Position numbers and translations under genes: made by a program. A model generated the notes under the pieces. That model ran no database searches. It was given only the letters and a program-made list of their open reading frames with translations, and was not told the origin of the DNA. DNA of 64,000 nt from Saccharothrix tamanrassetensis (GTDB lineage Bacteria > Actinomycetota > Actinomycetes > Mycobacteriales > Pseudonocardiaceae): positions 124,001-188,000 of the forward strand of contig NZ_JACHJN010000010.1 of assembly GCF_014203665.1 (NCBI RefSeq). The letters run 5' to 3'. Positions 25,861 to 34,091 of the stretch are shown piece by piece; position 1 is the stretch's first letter, and the number at the start of each line of letters is the position of its first letter.

Positions 25861-26433
25861 TCAGCCGGCGGCTCGGGTACCCCGGCGCTCGGCGGCGTCC
25901 AGCACGAGGCGCAGCCACTCGGACTCCGCCGGGTTGCCCTCCGCCGGCACCCGGCGCAGTCGCAGCCACAGCCCGGCGTCGGTCCACTCCTGGAAGCGGC
26001 GGTGCACCGTCGGCACCGTCACGCCGAACGTGGCGGGCAGGTGCCGCCAGGCGCAGCCGCTGGTCAGGACGAACACGATGGCCGTGAAGACGGCCCGGTC
26101 GGACACCCGGCTCCGGCCGCCACCCTGTCGGCGGACCTTCGCCGGTGGGATCAGCGGCTCCACCACTCCCCACAGCGACGAAGGCACCAGGCGCGCGGCC
26201 AGGTGCTCGATCACGTCGGCGTGCGGTGGCTTCGGGGGTGCCTCCGGCGCGCGGCGCACCCAAGGCTCCTGGCGCTGGGCGTCGCCGCGCTGGCGGGCGC
26301 GCAGCAGGGTCGCCAACGCCGCCTCGTCGCGCCGGGGCGCCACCGCCGGGTGCGCGTGCTGCTGGGCCTGGCGGGCGATCTCCGCGCCCACCGTCCGGCC
26401 GAACGGCTGCGCGGGTCTTGCGTGGTTGGTCAT
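25861..26433 (-). CDS. IS5-type transposase N-terminal (DUF4096) protein, DDE domain absent
   Basis: The 190-residue product carries the DUF4096/IS5-type N-terminal domain from about residue 95: VPSSLWGVVEPLIPP, SDRAVFTAIVFVLTSGCAWRHLP and TVPTVHRRFQEWTDAGLW. It stops about 30 residues later. The catalytic DDE domain is missing and no inverted repeats were found. ATG 26433 is preceded by GGAGGACCTG, a good ribosome-binding site. The first ~90 residues are not transposase-like. It is either a decayed insertion element or a domesticated DNA-binding protein. Confidence 0.65.
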   Translation of the reverse strand: MTNHARPAQPFGRTVGAEIARQAQQHAHPAVAPRRDEAALATLLRARQRGDAQRQEPWVRRAPEAPPKPPHADVIEHLAARLVPSSLWGVVEPLIPPAKVRRQGGGRSRVSDRAVFTAIVFVLTSGCAWRHLPATFGVTVPTVHRRFQEWTDAGLWLRLRRVPAEGNPAESEWLRLVLDAAERRGTRAAG

Positions 26434-26628
26434 CAGGTCCTCCGCCACAGGACTGTCCGTGATGCCCATCACGCTAGGAAGTCGGACGCCCACGGGTAAC
26501 CGGGTACGCGCCGAACGGGTTGAGTCAGCGTCACACGGCGCCCCGAATGCCGCTCAACGGCTCCTCTGGAGCGACGAACGGGCGAGCGGTCGGTTTCGGG
26601 AAGGCCTCTCCCGGACCGCGAAGCCGGA

Positions 26629-26634
26629 TACCCT
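26629..26634 (+). promoter_or_regulatory. -10 hexamer TACCCT of pptH-pptT operon
   Basis: TACCCT ends 6 nt before GTG 26641, predicting a leaderless transcript. Confidence 0.5.
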
Positions 26635-26640
26635 CGGATC

Positions 26641-27480
26641 GTGACACCGCGCCTGCTTGCCACCAGCGACCTGCACGTGACCTATCAGCAGAACCGCGAC
26701 TTCGTGTCGGCGATCGAACCGCACTCCCCCGACGACTGGCTGATCGTGGCCGGGGACGTGGCCGAGAAGTTCCACGACGTCGAGTGGGCGCTGGGTGTGC
26801 TGCGCAAACGCTTCCGCAAGGTGGTGTGGTCGCCGGGCAACCACGAGCTGTGGACGGTGAAGGACGACCCGGCCCAGTCCCGCGGCGAGGTGCGCTACAA
26901 GCAGCTGGTGGAGCTGTGCCGGAGCATCGACGTGCTCACGCCGGAGGACGAGTACGCGGTGTTCGAGGGCGCGGGCGGGCCGGTGGCGGTGGCACCGCTG
27001 TTCACCCTGTACGACTACACGTTCCGGCCCGCCGGGACGACGGACAAGACGTCAGCGCTGGCCGTGGCGCAGGACGCCGGGGTGATGTGCACGGACGAGT
27101 ACTTCCTGCACTTCGACCCGTACCCGAGCCGTGAGGCGTGGTGCGCGGCGCGGATCGCGGAGTCGGAGCGGCGGCTGGACGCGGTCGACCCGACGCTGCG
27201 CACGGTGCTCGTCAACCACTGGCCGCTGGTGCGCGACCCCACGTTCGTGCTGCGGTACCCCGAGTTCGCGCTGTGGTGCGGCACCGAGCGCACCGCCGAC
27301 TGGCACGTGAAGTACCGGGCGGCGGTCATGGTGTACGGCCACCTGCACATCCCGCGCACGATCCGCAAGGACGGCGTGCGGTTCGACGAGGTGTCGCTGG
27401 GATACCCGCGCGAGTGGCAGCCCCGCGGCTGGACGAAGGCCCCGTTGCTGGACGTGCTGAGGGAAGGGGACGCCAGGTGA
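26641..27480 (+). CDS. pptH: Metallophosphoesterase, PptH-like phosphopantetheinyl hydrolase
   Basis: The 279-residue calcineurin-like phosphoesterase has all metal-site blocks: SDLH (residues about 9-12), GDVAE, GNHELW, NHWPL and YGHLHI. In Mycobacterium tuberculosis the orthologous pair Rv2795c/PptT is an operon in which PptH removes 4'-phosphopantetheine from acyl-carrier proteins and PptT installs it. The same order and a GTGA overlap with the PPTase gene here support that identity. The function is inferred from this conserved pairing, since the phosphoesterase fold alone is not specific. Confidence 0.83.
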   Translation: MTPRLLATSDLHVTYQQNRDFVSAIEPHSPDDWLIVAGDVAEKFHDVEWALGVLRKRFRKVVWSPGNHELWTVKDDPAQSRGEVRYKQLVELCRSIDVLTPEDEYAVFEGAGGPVAVAPLFTLYDYTFRPAGTTDKTSALAVAQDAGVMCTDEYFLHFDPYPSREAWCAARIAESERRLDAVDPTLRTVLVNHWPLVRDPTFVLRYPEFALWCGTERTADWHVKYRAAVMVYGHLHIPRTIRKDGVRFDEVSLGYPREWQPRGWTKAPLLDVLREGDAR

Positions 27481-28139
27481 TCTCCGACATCCTGCCCGAG
27501 CCGGTGGCGGCCGTCGACACGTTCGAGGACCACGAGGTGGAGCTGTTCCCCGAGGAGGAGGAGCACATCGCGAAGGCCGTGGACAAACGCCGCAGGGAGT
27601 TCACCACCGGGCGGCACTGCGCGCGCACGGCCCTGGGTCGGCTGGGCTTCGCCCCGGTGCCGCTCCCGCCGGGGCCCCGGCGGGCGCCGACGTGGCCCGA
27701 GGGGGTCGTGGGCAGCATCACGCACTGCAAGGGCTACCGGGCGGCGGCCGTGGGGCGCACCAGCGAGGTGTGGACCATCGGCATCGACGCCGAGCCGAAC
27801 GAGCCGACCCCGACCGGCGTGCTCGACGCGATCGCGCTGCCGCCGGAGTTGGCCATGGTGTCGGAGCTGGCCGCGGCGGGTGACAAGGTCGCGTGGGACC
27901 GGCTGCTGTTCAGCGCCAAGGAGACGGTCTACAAGGCGTGGTTCCCGCTGACGCAGGCGTGGCTCGGGTTCGAGGACGCGGAGTTGACCATCAACCCGGA
28001 CGACGGCACGTTCCGCGCGCGCATCCTCGTCGAGCCTCCGGTGGTGGACGGCGTGCCGGTGGACGGGTTCACCGGGCGCTGGCTGGCGCGGGAGGGGTTT
28101 GTGGTGACCGCGATCGCGGTACCTGCCATGACGACCTAG
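27477..28139 (+). CDS. pptT: 4'-phosphopantetheinyl transferase (PptT/Sfp-type)
   Basis: The 220-residue enzyme transfers phosphopantetheine from CoA to carrier-protein serines, activating fatty-acid, polyketide and peptide synthetases. Motifs seen are RREFTTGRHCAR, GSITHCKGY, the metal site GIDAE and FSAKETVYKAW, all diagnostic of the EntD/PptT group. GTG 27477 overlaps the stop of the phosphoesterase gene. It could activate any carrier protein used with the AMP ligase at 34699, although no carrier gene is in the window. Confidence 0.93.
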   Translation: MISDILPEPVAAVDTFEDHEVELFPEEEEHIAKAVDKRRREFTTGRHCARTALGRLGFAPVPLPPGPRRAPTWPEGVVGSITHCKGYRAAAVGRTSEVWTIGIDAEPNEPTPTGVLDAIALPPELAMVSELAAAGDKVAWDRLLFSAKETVYKAWFPLTQAWLGFEDAELTINPDDGTFRARILVEPPVVDGVPVDGFTGRWLAREGFVVTAIAVPAMTT

Positions 28140-28148
28140 GAGGCGATC

Positions 28149-29627
28149 ATGGGCGACGAGGTGGCAAAGCACGAATTCACCCGCGAGGACCGCACGCGGT
28201 ACCGCACGAAGGTGCGCCGGTGCCTGGACGTGTTCGCCCGGATGCTGCGCGAGTCGCGGTTCGAGTTCGAACGGCCCATGACCGGGCTGGAGATCGAGCT
28301 GAACCTGGTGGACGACGCCGGCGACCCGGCGATGCGCAACGCGGAGGCGCTGGAGGCGATCGCGGACCCCGACTTCGTCACCGAGCTCGGGCAGTGGAAC
28401 CTGGAGATCAACGTCGCGCCGAGGCAGCTGACGGCGGGCGGCCTCGCCGAGTTCGAGTCGGTGGTGCGGGAGTCGCTGAACGAGGCCGACCGCAAGGCCC
28501 GCGAAGTCGGCTCGCACATGGTGATGATCGGCATCCTGCCGACGTTGCAGGCCAAGCACATGGCGCTGGACGCGTTGTCCGGCAACCCCCGGTACGCGCT
28601 GCTCAACGAGCAGGTGCTGGCCGCGCGCGGGGAGGACCTGCGAATCGCCGTCGACGGGGTGGAGAAGCTTGCCATGACGGCCGACTCCATCGTGCCGGAA
28701 GGCGCGTGCACGTCCGCCCAGTTCCACCTGCAGGTCTCGCCCGACTCGTTCGCGGCGTACTGGAACGCGGCGCAGGCCATCGCCGGGGTGCAGGTGGCGG
28801 TGGGCGCGAACTCGCCGTTCCTGATGGGGAAGGAACTGTGGCGGGAGACCCGGATCGCGCTGTTCCAGCAGGCCACGGACACCCGCAGTGACGAGCTGAA
28901 GGAGCAGGGGGTCCGGCCTCGCGTGTGGTTCGGGGAGCGGTGGATCACGTCGATCTTCGACCTCTTCGAGGAGAACGTCCGCTACTTCCCGGCGTTGCTG
29001 CCCATCTGCGACGAGGAAGACCCCGTGCAGGTGCTGGAGCGCGGCGACACGCCGTCGCTGGCCGAACTGCGACTGCACAACGGGACGATCTACCGGTGGA
29101 ACCGACCGGTGTACGACGTCGTGCGGGACCAGCCCCACTTGCGGGTGGAGAACCGCGTGCTGCCGGCCGGGCCGACCGTGGTCGACACGTTGGCCGACGG
29201 GGCGTTCTACTACGGGCTGGTGCGGATGCTGGCCGAGGAGGAACGTCCCCTCTGGTCCCAGATGTCGTTCAGCGCGGCCGAGGAGAACTTCATCTCCGGC
29301 GCGCGGCAGGGCATCGACGCGCACGTGTACTGGCCCGGTCTCGGAACCGTGCCGGTGGCGGAACTGGTGCTGCGGCGGTTGTTGCCGTTGGCGCACGAGG
29401 GATTGGTGAAGCTCCGGGTTGAGCAGGCCGAGCGGGACCGACTGCTCGGGGTGATCGAGGCCCGGTGCCTGAACGGGGTGAACGGCGCGACTTGGCAGGC
29501 GCGGACGTTCCACCGACACTACGACCACACTTCCCTGGACCGCCCCGAAGCGCTGCGTCGAATGCTCCGGACCTACCGCGACCTGATGCACAGCAACGAA
29601 CCCGTGCACACCTGGCCCGTCTCCTGA
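28149..29627 (+). CDS. Glutamate-cysteine ligase family (GCS2-like) enzyme
   Basis: The 492-residue product fits the GCS2-type carboxylate-amine ligase superfamily: EIELNLVD near residue 49 (metal/Glu site), QWNLEINVAPR, and HNGTIYRWNRPVYD and LRVENRVLPAGPTVVDT in the central barrel. Characterised relatives join glutamate to an amine, including EgtA for ergothioneine and GshA-like enzymes. AGGAGG lies 5 nt before ATG 28149, and it follows pptT by 9 nt, so it is probably cotranscribed with pptH-pptT. The exact amine acceptor is unknown. Confidence 0.82.
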   Translation: MGDEVAKHEFTREDRTRYRTKVRRCLDVFARMLRESRFEFERPMTGLEIELNLVDDAGDPAMRNAEALEAIADPDFVTELGQWNLEINVAPRQLTAGGLAEFESVVRESLNEADRKAREVGSHMVMIGILPTLQAKHMALDALSGNPRYALLNEQVLAARGEDLRIAVDGVEKLAMTADSIVPEGACTSAQFHLQVSPDSFAAYWNAAQAIAGVQVAVGANSPFLMGKELWRETRIALFQQATDTRSDELKEQGVRPRVWFGERWITSIFDLFEENVRYFPALLPICDEEDPVQVLERGDTPSLAELRLHNGTIYRWNRPVYDVVRDQPHLRVENRVLPAGPTVVDTLADGAFYYGLVRMLAEEERPLWSQMSFSAAEENFISGARQGIDAHVYWPGLGTVPVAELVLRRLLPLAHEGLVKLRVEQAERDRLLGVIEARCLNGVNGATWQARTFHRHYDHTSLDRPEALRRMLRTYRDLMHSNEPVHTWPVS

Positions 29628-29711
29628 CTTCTACCCTCCGCCCACCCCACCTCCGCTTGCGCTTGCACCTGCTGCACGGACGCACGTGCGCGCCCGCACA
29701 AACCTGTCGCC

Positions 29712-29838
29712 TCGTGTTCTCCCCGTATGGCCTGCCCGGAGGGCTACCGCGCTCGGTCGGGGAGCGCAAGCACGCTTTTCGCTTGCACTCCCCGACCGAG
29801 GGTGGTCGTCTTTGACAGGCCATGCGGGGAGAACACGA
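29712..29838. repeat. Nested palindrome element 1
   Basis: Outer arms at 29712-29734 and 29816-29838 pair at 22 of 23 positions; inner arms at 29752-29771 and 29781-29800 pair at 19 of 20, with a 9-nt loop (ACGCTTTTC). The inner stem closes GCAAGC/GCTTGC, exactly as in element 2, and both share the CCCCGTA..GGCCTG-type outer arm. Confidence 0.9.
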
Positions 29839-29913
29839 CGCCCTTCCGTTTTTCCTCCCCGGAGGTCTGCCAAGCGGCGAGCGTCGCTTTTATTCCTAGG
29901 ATCCGCACGGAAT

Positions 29914-29958
29914 CAAGCCTGAAAAGAGTCCTCGCCGGACGGGCAGACCACCAAGGAT
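29914..29958 (-). repeat. Dispersed module, copy A (inverted)
   Basis: Read on the minus strand, ATCCTTGG, a short variable stretch, then CTGCCCGTCCGGCGAGGAC, CTTTT and GCTTG closely match copy B at 39237-39280, apart from a few substitutions and a short length difference. A perfect hairpin (29963-29983) lies just upstream in that orientation, as in copy B. Confidence 0.85.
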
Positions 29959-29962
29959 GAGG

Positions 29963-29983
29963 GCAAAGCTCTTCGAGCTTTGC
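29963..29983. terminator. Perfect 9-bp hairpin with 3-nt loop
   Basis: GCAAAGCTC TTC GAGCTTTGC, adjacent to dispersed module copy A and between convergent genes. The AAGCTC/GAGCTT apex is also that of the hairpin at 39197-39231. Confidence 0.65.
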
Positions 29984-29992
29984 GGGCGTGGC

Positions 29993-30127
29993 GCTGTGTG
30001 TCATCCCCGTACAGCCTGGTCAAAAGACAACCACCCTTGCCTGGGGTATGCAAGCGGTAAAGCGTGCTTGCATACCCCAGGCAAGGGTGGTTCGCTGCGC
30101 GCAGGCCGTACGGGGATGACACACAGC
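29993..30127. repeat. Nested palindrome element 2
   Basis: Outer arms at 29993-30018 and 30102-30127 pair at 25 of 26 positions; inner arms at 30029-30055 and 30066-30092 pair perfectly over 27 bp around a 10-nt loop. Compared with element 1, the inner stem has different bases that remain paired (compensatory changes), with ACCACCCT and TGCAAGC conserved at its ends. Confidence 0.92.
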
Positions 30128-30228
30128 AGGCAGGAGTATGCGCGGCGCGCGCAGGCGGTGGGTGTTGGCTGGTCGAAAGTTGTCGGGGGTTGCGACCTGG
30201 AGGGTCGTGGGAACCGGATTGCGCGGGT

Positions 30229-30579
30229 TCAGCGCGACTGGACCGGGATCAGGATCGGGGCGTGGGCCTTCCAGGCCGCGACGAGTTCGGGCAGCAGGAC
30301 GTGCCAGGGCAGTTCGGCCAGCACCTCCTGGCGGGCCAGCAGCACCAGTCGGCCCTCGTCGTCGGCGTCCAGCCAGACGGCCTGGAAAGCGGCGGCCAGG
30401 CCGGGCGCGTCGGCGATCACCTGCGACGTCACGGCCGCGAGGTCGGGCTTGGCGACCCGGCGGACGGCGGCGACCGCGTCACGCAGCACCCCGTACCGAC
30501 CGGACAGCACCTGGACGGCCTCGACCAGCCGCCACTCCCCCAGGCCCGCCCGGACCTGCACCGTCATCGACTCGTACAC
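30229..30579 (-). CDS. Hypothetical protein, leaderless
   Basis: This 116-residue protein (after the proposed start: VYESMTVQVRAGLGEWRLVEAV) is alpha/beta and soluble, with a DADDEGRLVLLARQEVLAELPW core and no recognised motif. GTG 30579 is chosen because a TACGCT -10 hexamer lies 7 nt upstream; ATG 30567 and GTG 30630 are alternatives. It is divergent from the DUF998 membrane protein and convergent with the palindromic interval. Function unknown. Confidence 0.65.
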   Translation of the reverse strand: MYESMTVQVRAGLGEWRLVEAVQVLSGRYGVLRDAVAAVRRVAKPDLAAVTSQVIADAPGLAAAFQAVWLDADDEGRLVLLARQEVLAELPWHVLLPELVAAWKAHAPILIPVQSR

Positions 30580-30586
30580 AGCGGAC

Positions 30587-30592
30587 AGCGTA
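30587..30592 (-). promoter_or_regulatory. -10 hexamer TACGCT for the gene at 30229-30579
   Basis: Read on the minus strand, TACGCT is followed after 7 nt by GTG 30579, the same spacing as at 7555-7568. Confidence 0.5.
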
Positions 30593-30788
30593 GGCGTGGT
30601 TCGACCGGGCGCAGAGGTCACACGATTCACCTTCCGAATGGGTCAGCCGAGGGGGTGATCAGGCTGCCGATCCGCGAACCCGTGAGGAGCGCGGAGGCCC
30701 TCCGGGGGTGGGCGAGGCGGACGGCGGTGAAACCTGTCGGTTCGCTGAACGGCGGAACACGGCTCGGGGTTGGTCCGTTTTGACCGGT

Positions 30789-31484
30789 GTGCTGACCGAC
30801 GGACCCGCCTCCACCCGTTCTCCGGCCCGCTTCGTCGCGTTCGGCGGTGCCGCTGCGGTGCTGCTGACCGTGGTCATGGTGGGGTCGCTCGACCTGCACC
30901 GGCTGACCACCACCGCGGTAGGGCTGCGCCGGACGATCTCCGAGTACGCGCTGGGCCCGTACCGCTGGGTCTTCGACACGGCCGTGGTGCTGCTCGCGGC
31001 GGGGTCGCTGGCGATCCTGGCCGTGTTGGTGCGCAAGGGCATCACGCGGTGGGCGTCCGGCGGGTCGTTGGCGTTCATCGCCTGGTCGGTGGGGTTGACG
31101 TTGGTGGTGGTCTTCCCGAAGCACGACTGGTCGGTGGGGCCCAGCATGAGCGGCAGCATCCACCGCGTGGCGAGCCTGGTGGCGTTCATCAGCCTGCCGA
31201 TCGCGGCCCTGCTGCTGGCCCGCCCGTGGCTGCGCGACGCGGTGTGGGGTGCGCACGCCCGCCGGACGTTCCGGTTCGGGCTGCTGTCCGCGTTGAGCTT
31301 CACCCCGATCCTGTACGCGGTGCTGGTGAACGTGCTGGTGGGCACGTCGTGGTGGCGGGTGCTGCCGCTGGGCTACATCGAGCGGCTGCTGGTGCTCGTG
31401 GAGGTCGTCTCCGTGCTGGTGGTCGCGGTGTGGGCGATCGCGGCGGCTCAGCCCTCGTACAGGCGGTCCAACACGTCCCGGTAG
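30789..31484 (+). CDS. DUF998-family integral membrane protein
   Basis: The 231-residue protein has about six hydrophobic helices and DUF998 features: an N-terminal helix, RRTISEYALGPYRWVFD in the first loop, and a central SxxGxxH-like segment (SMSGSIHRVASLVAF). The biochemical role of DUF998 proteins is unknown. GTG 30789 is the favoured start; the frame is open from 30708. Its last 37 bp overlap the 3' end of the opposite-strand acyl-CoA synthetase gene. Confidence 0.8.
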   Translation: MLTDGPASTRSPARFVAFGGAAAVLLTVVMVGSLDLHRLTTTAVGLRRTISEYALGPYRWVFDTAVVLLAAGSLAILAVLVRKGITRWASGGSLAFIAWSVGLTLVVVFPKHDWSVGPSMSGSIHRVASLVAFISLPIAALLLARPWLRDAVWGAHARRTFRFGLLSALSFTPILYAVLVNVLVGTSWWRVLPLGYIERLLVLVEVVSVLVVAVWAIAAAQPSYRRSNTSR

Positions 31485-33061
31485 CGGTTCTCGATCTCGC
31501 GGCGGCGCATCTTCAGGCTGGCGGTCAGGGTGCCGTCCTCGACGGTGAAGTCGTGGTCCAGCACCGCGAACTTCTTGATCGTCTCGTGCCGGGCGAGGGT
31601 GTCGTTGACCGCCTTGACCGCGCTGCCCACCTCGGCGTCGGCGTCCAGGCCCTCCGGGGTGGTGTCCGGGTCGAGCGTGACCAGCGCGACGCAGTAGTTG
31701 CGCTGGTCGCCGTGCACCAGCACGTGCCCGATGTACGGGCTGGCGGCCTTGAGCCTGCTCTCCACCGACTGCGGCGCGACGTACTTGCCCGCCGAGGTCT
31801 TGATCAGCTCCTTCTTGCGGTCGGTGATGCGCAGCCGGCCCCGGTCGTCCAGTTCGCCGATGTCCCCGGTGTGCAGCCACCCGTCGACCAGCGTCGCGGC
31901 GGTCTCGTCGGGCAGGCCGTGGTAGCCGCGCATGACGCCGCGCCCGCCGATGAGCACCTCGCCGTCCTCCGCGATGCGGACCTCCGTCCCCGGCAGCGGT
32001 TCGCCGACCGTGCCGAACTCCTGCTCGCCGGGGCGGTTGAGGAACGACCCCGCCGACGACTCGGTCAGGCCGTAGCCCTCCAGGATGTGGATGCCCGCGC
32101 CCGCGAAGAACCGGCCCACCTCGGGCGACAACGGCGCGGAGCCGGAGATGAAGTACCGGATGTTCCCGCCGACGCGGTCCCGGAGCTTGCCGAACACCAA
32201 GCGGTCCGCGATCTTGCGGCGCACCGTCCACTGTGGATGGCCGGCCACCTCCACCGCCCAGTTGAACAGCTTCTCCTTCACCCCGCCCTCCGCGCGCACC
32301 GCGGCGACCACCCGGCTGTGGATCTTCTCGAAGATCCGGGGCGCGCCCGCCACGATCGTCGGGCGCAGCTCCTTCAGGTTGTCCGCGATCCGGTCCGCCG
32401 AACCGTCCACCGCCGTGGGCGAACCGGTCGCGATCATGGCGATCTGGAGCACCTTGCCGAACGCGTGCGACATCGGCAGCCACAGGAAGTGCAGGTCGTC
32501 CGCGCGCAGCACACCCAGCTCGGCGACGGCTTCGGCGGTGTAGAGCCAGTTGTCGTGCGTCAGCTCCACCCCCTTGGGAACGCCGGTGGTGCCGGAGGTG
32601 TAGATCAGCGTGGCCAGCCGCTCGGGCGTGAGGTCGTCCACCATCGCGTCGTAGTCGCCGACGTCCGACGTCGGCAGGGCGTCCGTGGTGACCACCCGGA
32701 CGTCGCCCGCCTTGTCTACCAGCCCGGGGTCCGCGACCACCAGGACGCTGCCCGAGTCGCGGATGATGTGCGCGGCCTCGTCACGGGTGCTGCTCGGGTA
32801 GACGGTGGTCGTCACGCCGCCCGCGGCGAGCACGGCCAGGTCGGCGATGATCCACTCGGCGCTGGTCTGCGCCATGATCGCGACCCGCGCCTCGTCCCGG
32901 ACGCCCAACTGGCGGAACCCCAGGGCGTGCGCGCGCACCGCGGCGTCGACCTCCGCCCAGCTCAGCGACTTCCACTCGCCGTCCACCCGGTGGCGCAACG
33001 CCTCCGAGCCGGGGGTCGCGCGCACGCGTTCGCGCAGCAGATCGGGGATCGAACGGGCCAT
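31448..33061 (-). CDS. Long-chain acyl-CoA synthetase (FadD15-type, AMP-forming)
   Basis: The 537-residue ANL enzyme activates fatty acids to acyl-CoA via acyl-AMP. Motifs seen are P-loop YTSGTTGVPKG, A5 GYGLTESSA, A7/A8 GWLHTGDIGELDDRGRLRITDRKKELIKTS split over two blocks, and the terminal KMRRREIENRY. GGAGG precedes ATG 33061 by 5-6 nt. It is divergent from a TetR regulator; the shared 50-bp promoter carries a clear dyad (33090-33106), so acyl-CoA or fatty-acid responsive repression is likely. Confidence 0.92.
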   Translation of the reverse strand: MARSIPDLLRERVRATPGSEALRHRVDGEWKSLSWAEVDAAVRAHALGFRQLGVRDEARVAIMAQTSAEWIIADLAVLAAGGVTTTVYPSSTRDEAAHIIRDSGSVLVVADPGLVDKAGDVRVVTTDALPTSDVGDYDAMVDDLTPERLATLIYTSGTTGVPKGVELTHDNWLYTAEAVAELGVLRADDLHFLWLPMSHAFGKVLQIAMIATGSPTAVDGSADRIADNLKELRPTIVAGAPRIFEKIHSRVVAAVRAEGGVKEKLFNWAVEVAGHPQWTVRRKIADRLVFGKLRDRVGGNIRYFISGSAPLSPEVGRFFAGAGIHILEGYGLTESSAGSFLNRPGEQEFGTVGEPLPGTEVRIAEDGEVLIGGRGVMRGYHGLPDETAATLVDGWLHTGDIGELDDRGRLRITDRKKELIKTSAGKYVAPQSVESRLKAASPYIGHVLVHGDQRNYCVALVTLDPDTTPEGLDADAEVGSAVKAVNDTLARHETIKKFAVLDHDFTVEDGTLTASLKMRRREIENRYRDVLDRLYEG

Positions 33062-33089
33062 GGCGACCTCCAGGCGGTGGAGCGGTGCT

Positions 33090-33106
33090 CTAGAGCGCTA
33101 CTCTAG
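33090..33106. promoter_or_regulatory. TetR operator dyad over divergent -10 elements
   Basis: CTAGAG (33090-33095) and CTCTAG (33101-33106) form a 6-bp inverted repeat with a 5-nt spacer. TACTCT at 33099-33104 is a leaderless -10 for the TetR gene (7 nt before GTG 33112), and TAGAGT on the other strand could be the -10 of the synthetase gene. Bound repressor would shut both. Confidence 0.68.
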
Positions 33107-33111
33107 TGGGC

Positions 33112-33654
33112 GTGCGGTCGGATCGTCAGCAGGCGGTGCTGGACGCGGCGCTGGCGCTGGTGGAGGCCGGGCAACCGGTCACCATCAGCAACCTGACCGC
33201 GCGGTCCGGGGTGTCCAACGGCAGCATCTACCACCACTTCGGCAGCCGGGCGGGCGTGTTCGAGGTGCTCTACGGCGACAGCTTCGCGCGTTGCGTGGCC
33301 GCCATGACGCCCGCGCTGGCGGCGGGGGACACCGAGAAGGTCGTGCGCGACCTGGCCGTCCGCTACCTCGACTGGGTGGCCGGGAACCCCGGCCGGGCCA
33401 GGTTCCTCTACGACGCGCCGCTGACCGCCGATCCGGCCGCGAAAGCGGCTGCCTTCGCCCCGATCGCGCGGTGGTTCACCGAGCGCGTCGCCGACGGCTC
33501 CGTCCGGGAGTTCCCGTTGTGGGCCTTGGACCCGGTCGTCATGGGGCCCGCGCACGAGTGCGCGCGCCGGTACCTGCTGGGCGTGCTCGACCTGGCCGGG
33601 GCACGCGATGCGGTGGCTGATGCGGTGTGGGGGACGGTCGCGCCTCTAGGGTGA
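33112..33654 (+). CDS. TetR-family transcriptional regulator
   Basis: The 180-residue product has an N-terminal TetR helix-turn-helix (VTISNLTARSGVSNGSIYHHFGSRAGVF, read over two helices) and a ligand-binding helical C-terminus. It is adjacent and divergent to a long-chain acyl-CoA synthetase and probably represses it and itself through the dyad at 33090-33106. GTG 33112 is chosen over 33106 because the TACTCT hexamer lies 7 nt upstream and the operator would otherwise run into the codon. Confidence 0.88.
   Translation: MRSDRQQAVLDAALALVEAGQPVTISNLTARSGVSNGSIYHHFGSRAGVFEVLYGDSFARCVAAMTPALAAGDTEKVVRDLAVRYLDWVAGNPGRARFLYDAPLTADPAAKAAAFAPIARWFTERVADGSVREFPLWALDPVVMGPAHECARRYLLGVLDLAGARDAVADAVWGTVAPLG
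33647..33652 (+). promoter_or_regulatory. -10 hexamer TAGGGT for the gene at 33659
   Basis: TAGGGT ends 6 nt before ATG 33659 and overlaps the TetR gene stop, so the hypothetical gene has its own leaderless promoter. Confidence 0.45.
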
Positions 33655-33658
33655 GCGC

Positions 33659-34066
33659 ATGGCTTCTTGGGGTGACCTCGCCGCGTACATCCGCGACACC
33701 TACGACGTGATCTCCGAGCAGGAGGACGAGATCCGCATCCTGTTCAACTTCGAGCAGTTCGACGAGGACGACGAGCGCACGCAGGTGATCATCCTGGTGC
33801 GCGAGATGCTGGACAAGCTGCACGAGTGGGTGCAGATCGCGTCGCCGATCGGCCTGGCCGCCAACGTGGACCTGCGCGCGCTGCTGGAGGAGGTCGGCAA
33901 CTCGACCATCGCGTGCGGCGCGGCGATCATGGGCGACCACGTCGTGCTGCGCCACTCGCTGCCGTTGGTCGACCTGGACATCCACGAGTTCACCGACCCC
34001 CTGGCGCTGCTCGCCGGCACGGCGGACCAGCTGGAGGAGCAGTTCTTCGGCGGCGACGACTACTGA
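33659..34066 (+). CDS. Conserved hypothetical protein, YbjN/T3SS-chaperone-like
   Basis: This 135-residue acidic protein (TYDVISEQEDEIRILFNF, VREMLDKLHEWVQIASPIG, ALLAGTADQLEEQFF) has the strand-helix order and size of YbjN or type III-chaperone-like folds that are common in actinobacteria. No catalytic motif is visible. It sits between the TetR gene and convergent idi, with its own leaderless promoter. The fold suggestion is weak. Confidence 0.65.
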   Translation: MASWGDLAAYIRDTYDVISEQEDEIRILFNFEQFDEDDERTQVIILVREMLDKLHEWVQIASPIGLAANVDLRALLEEVGNSTIACGAAIMGDHVVLRHSLPLVDLDIHEFTDPLALLAGTADQLEEQFFGGDDY

Positions 34067-34091
34067 TCGGAGCGGCCCCGGAAGACCGGTT

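Larger units (their letters stand above)
29628..30228. other. 600-bp gene-free interval built of palindromic elements
   Basis: This interval lies between convergent genes (stops at 29627 and 30229). No coding signal is visible. It contains two nested-palindrome elements (29712-29838 and 29993-30127), one inverted copy of the dispersed GTCCGGCGAGGAC module (29914-29958) and a perfect 9-bp hairpin (29963-29983). Confidence 0.8.
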
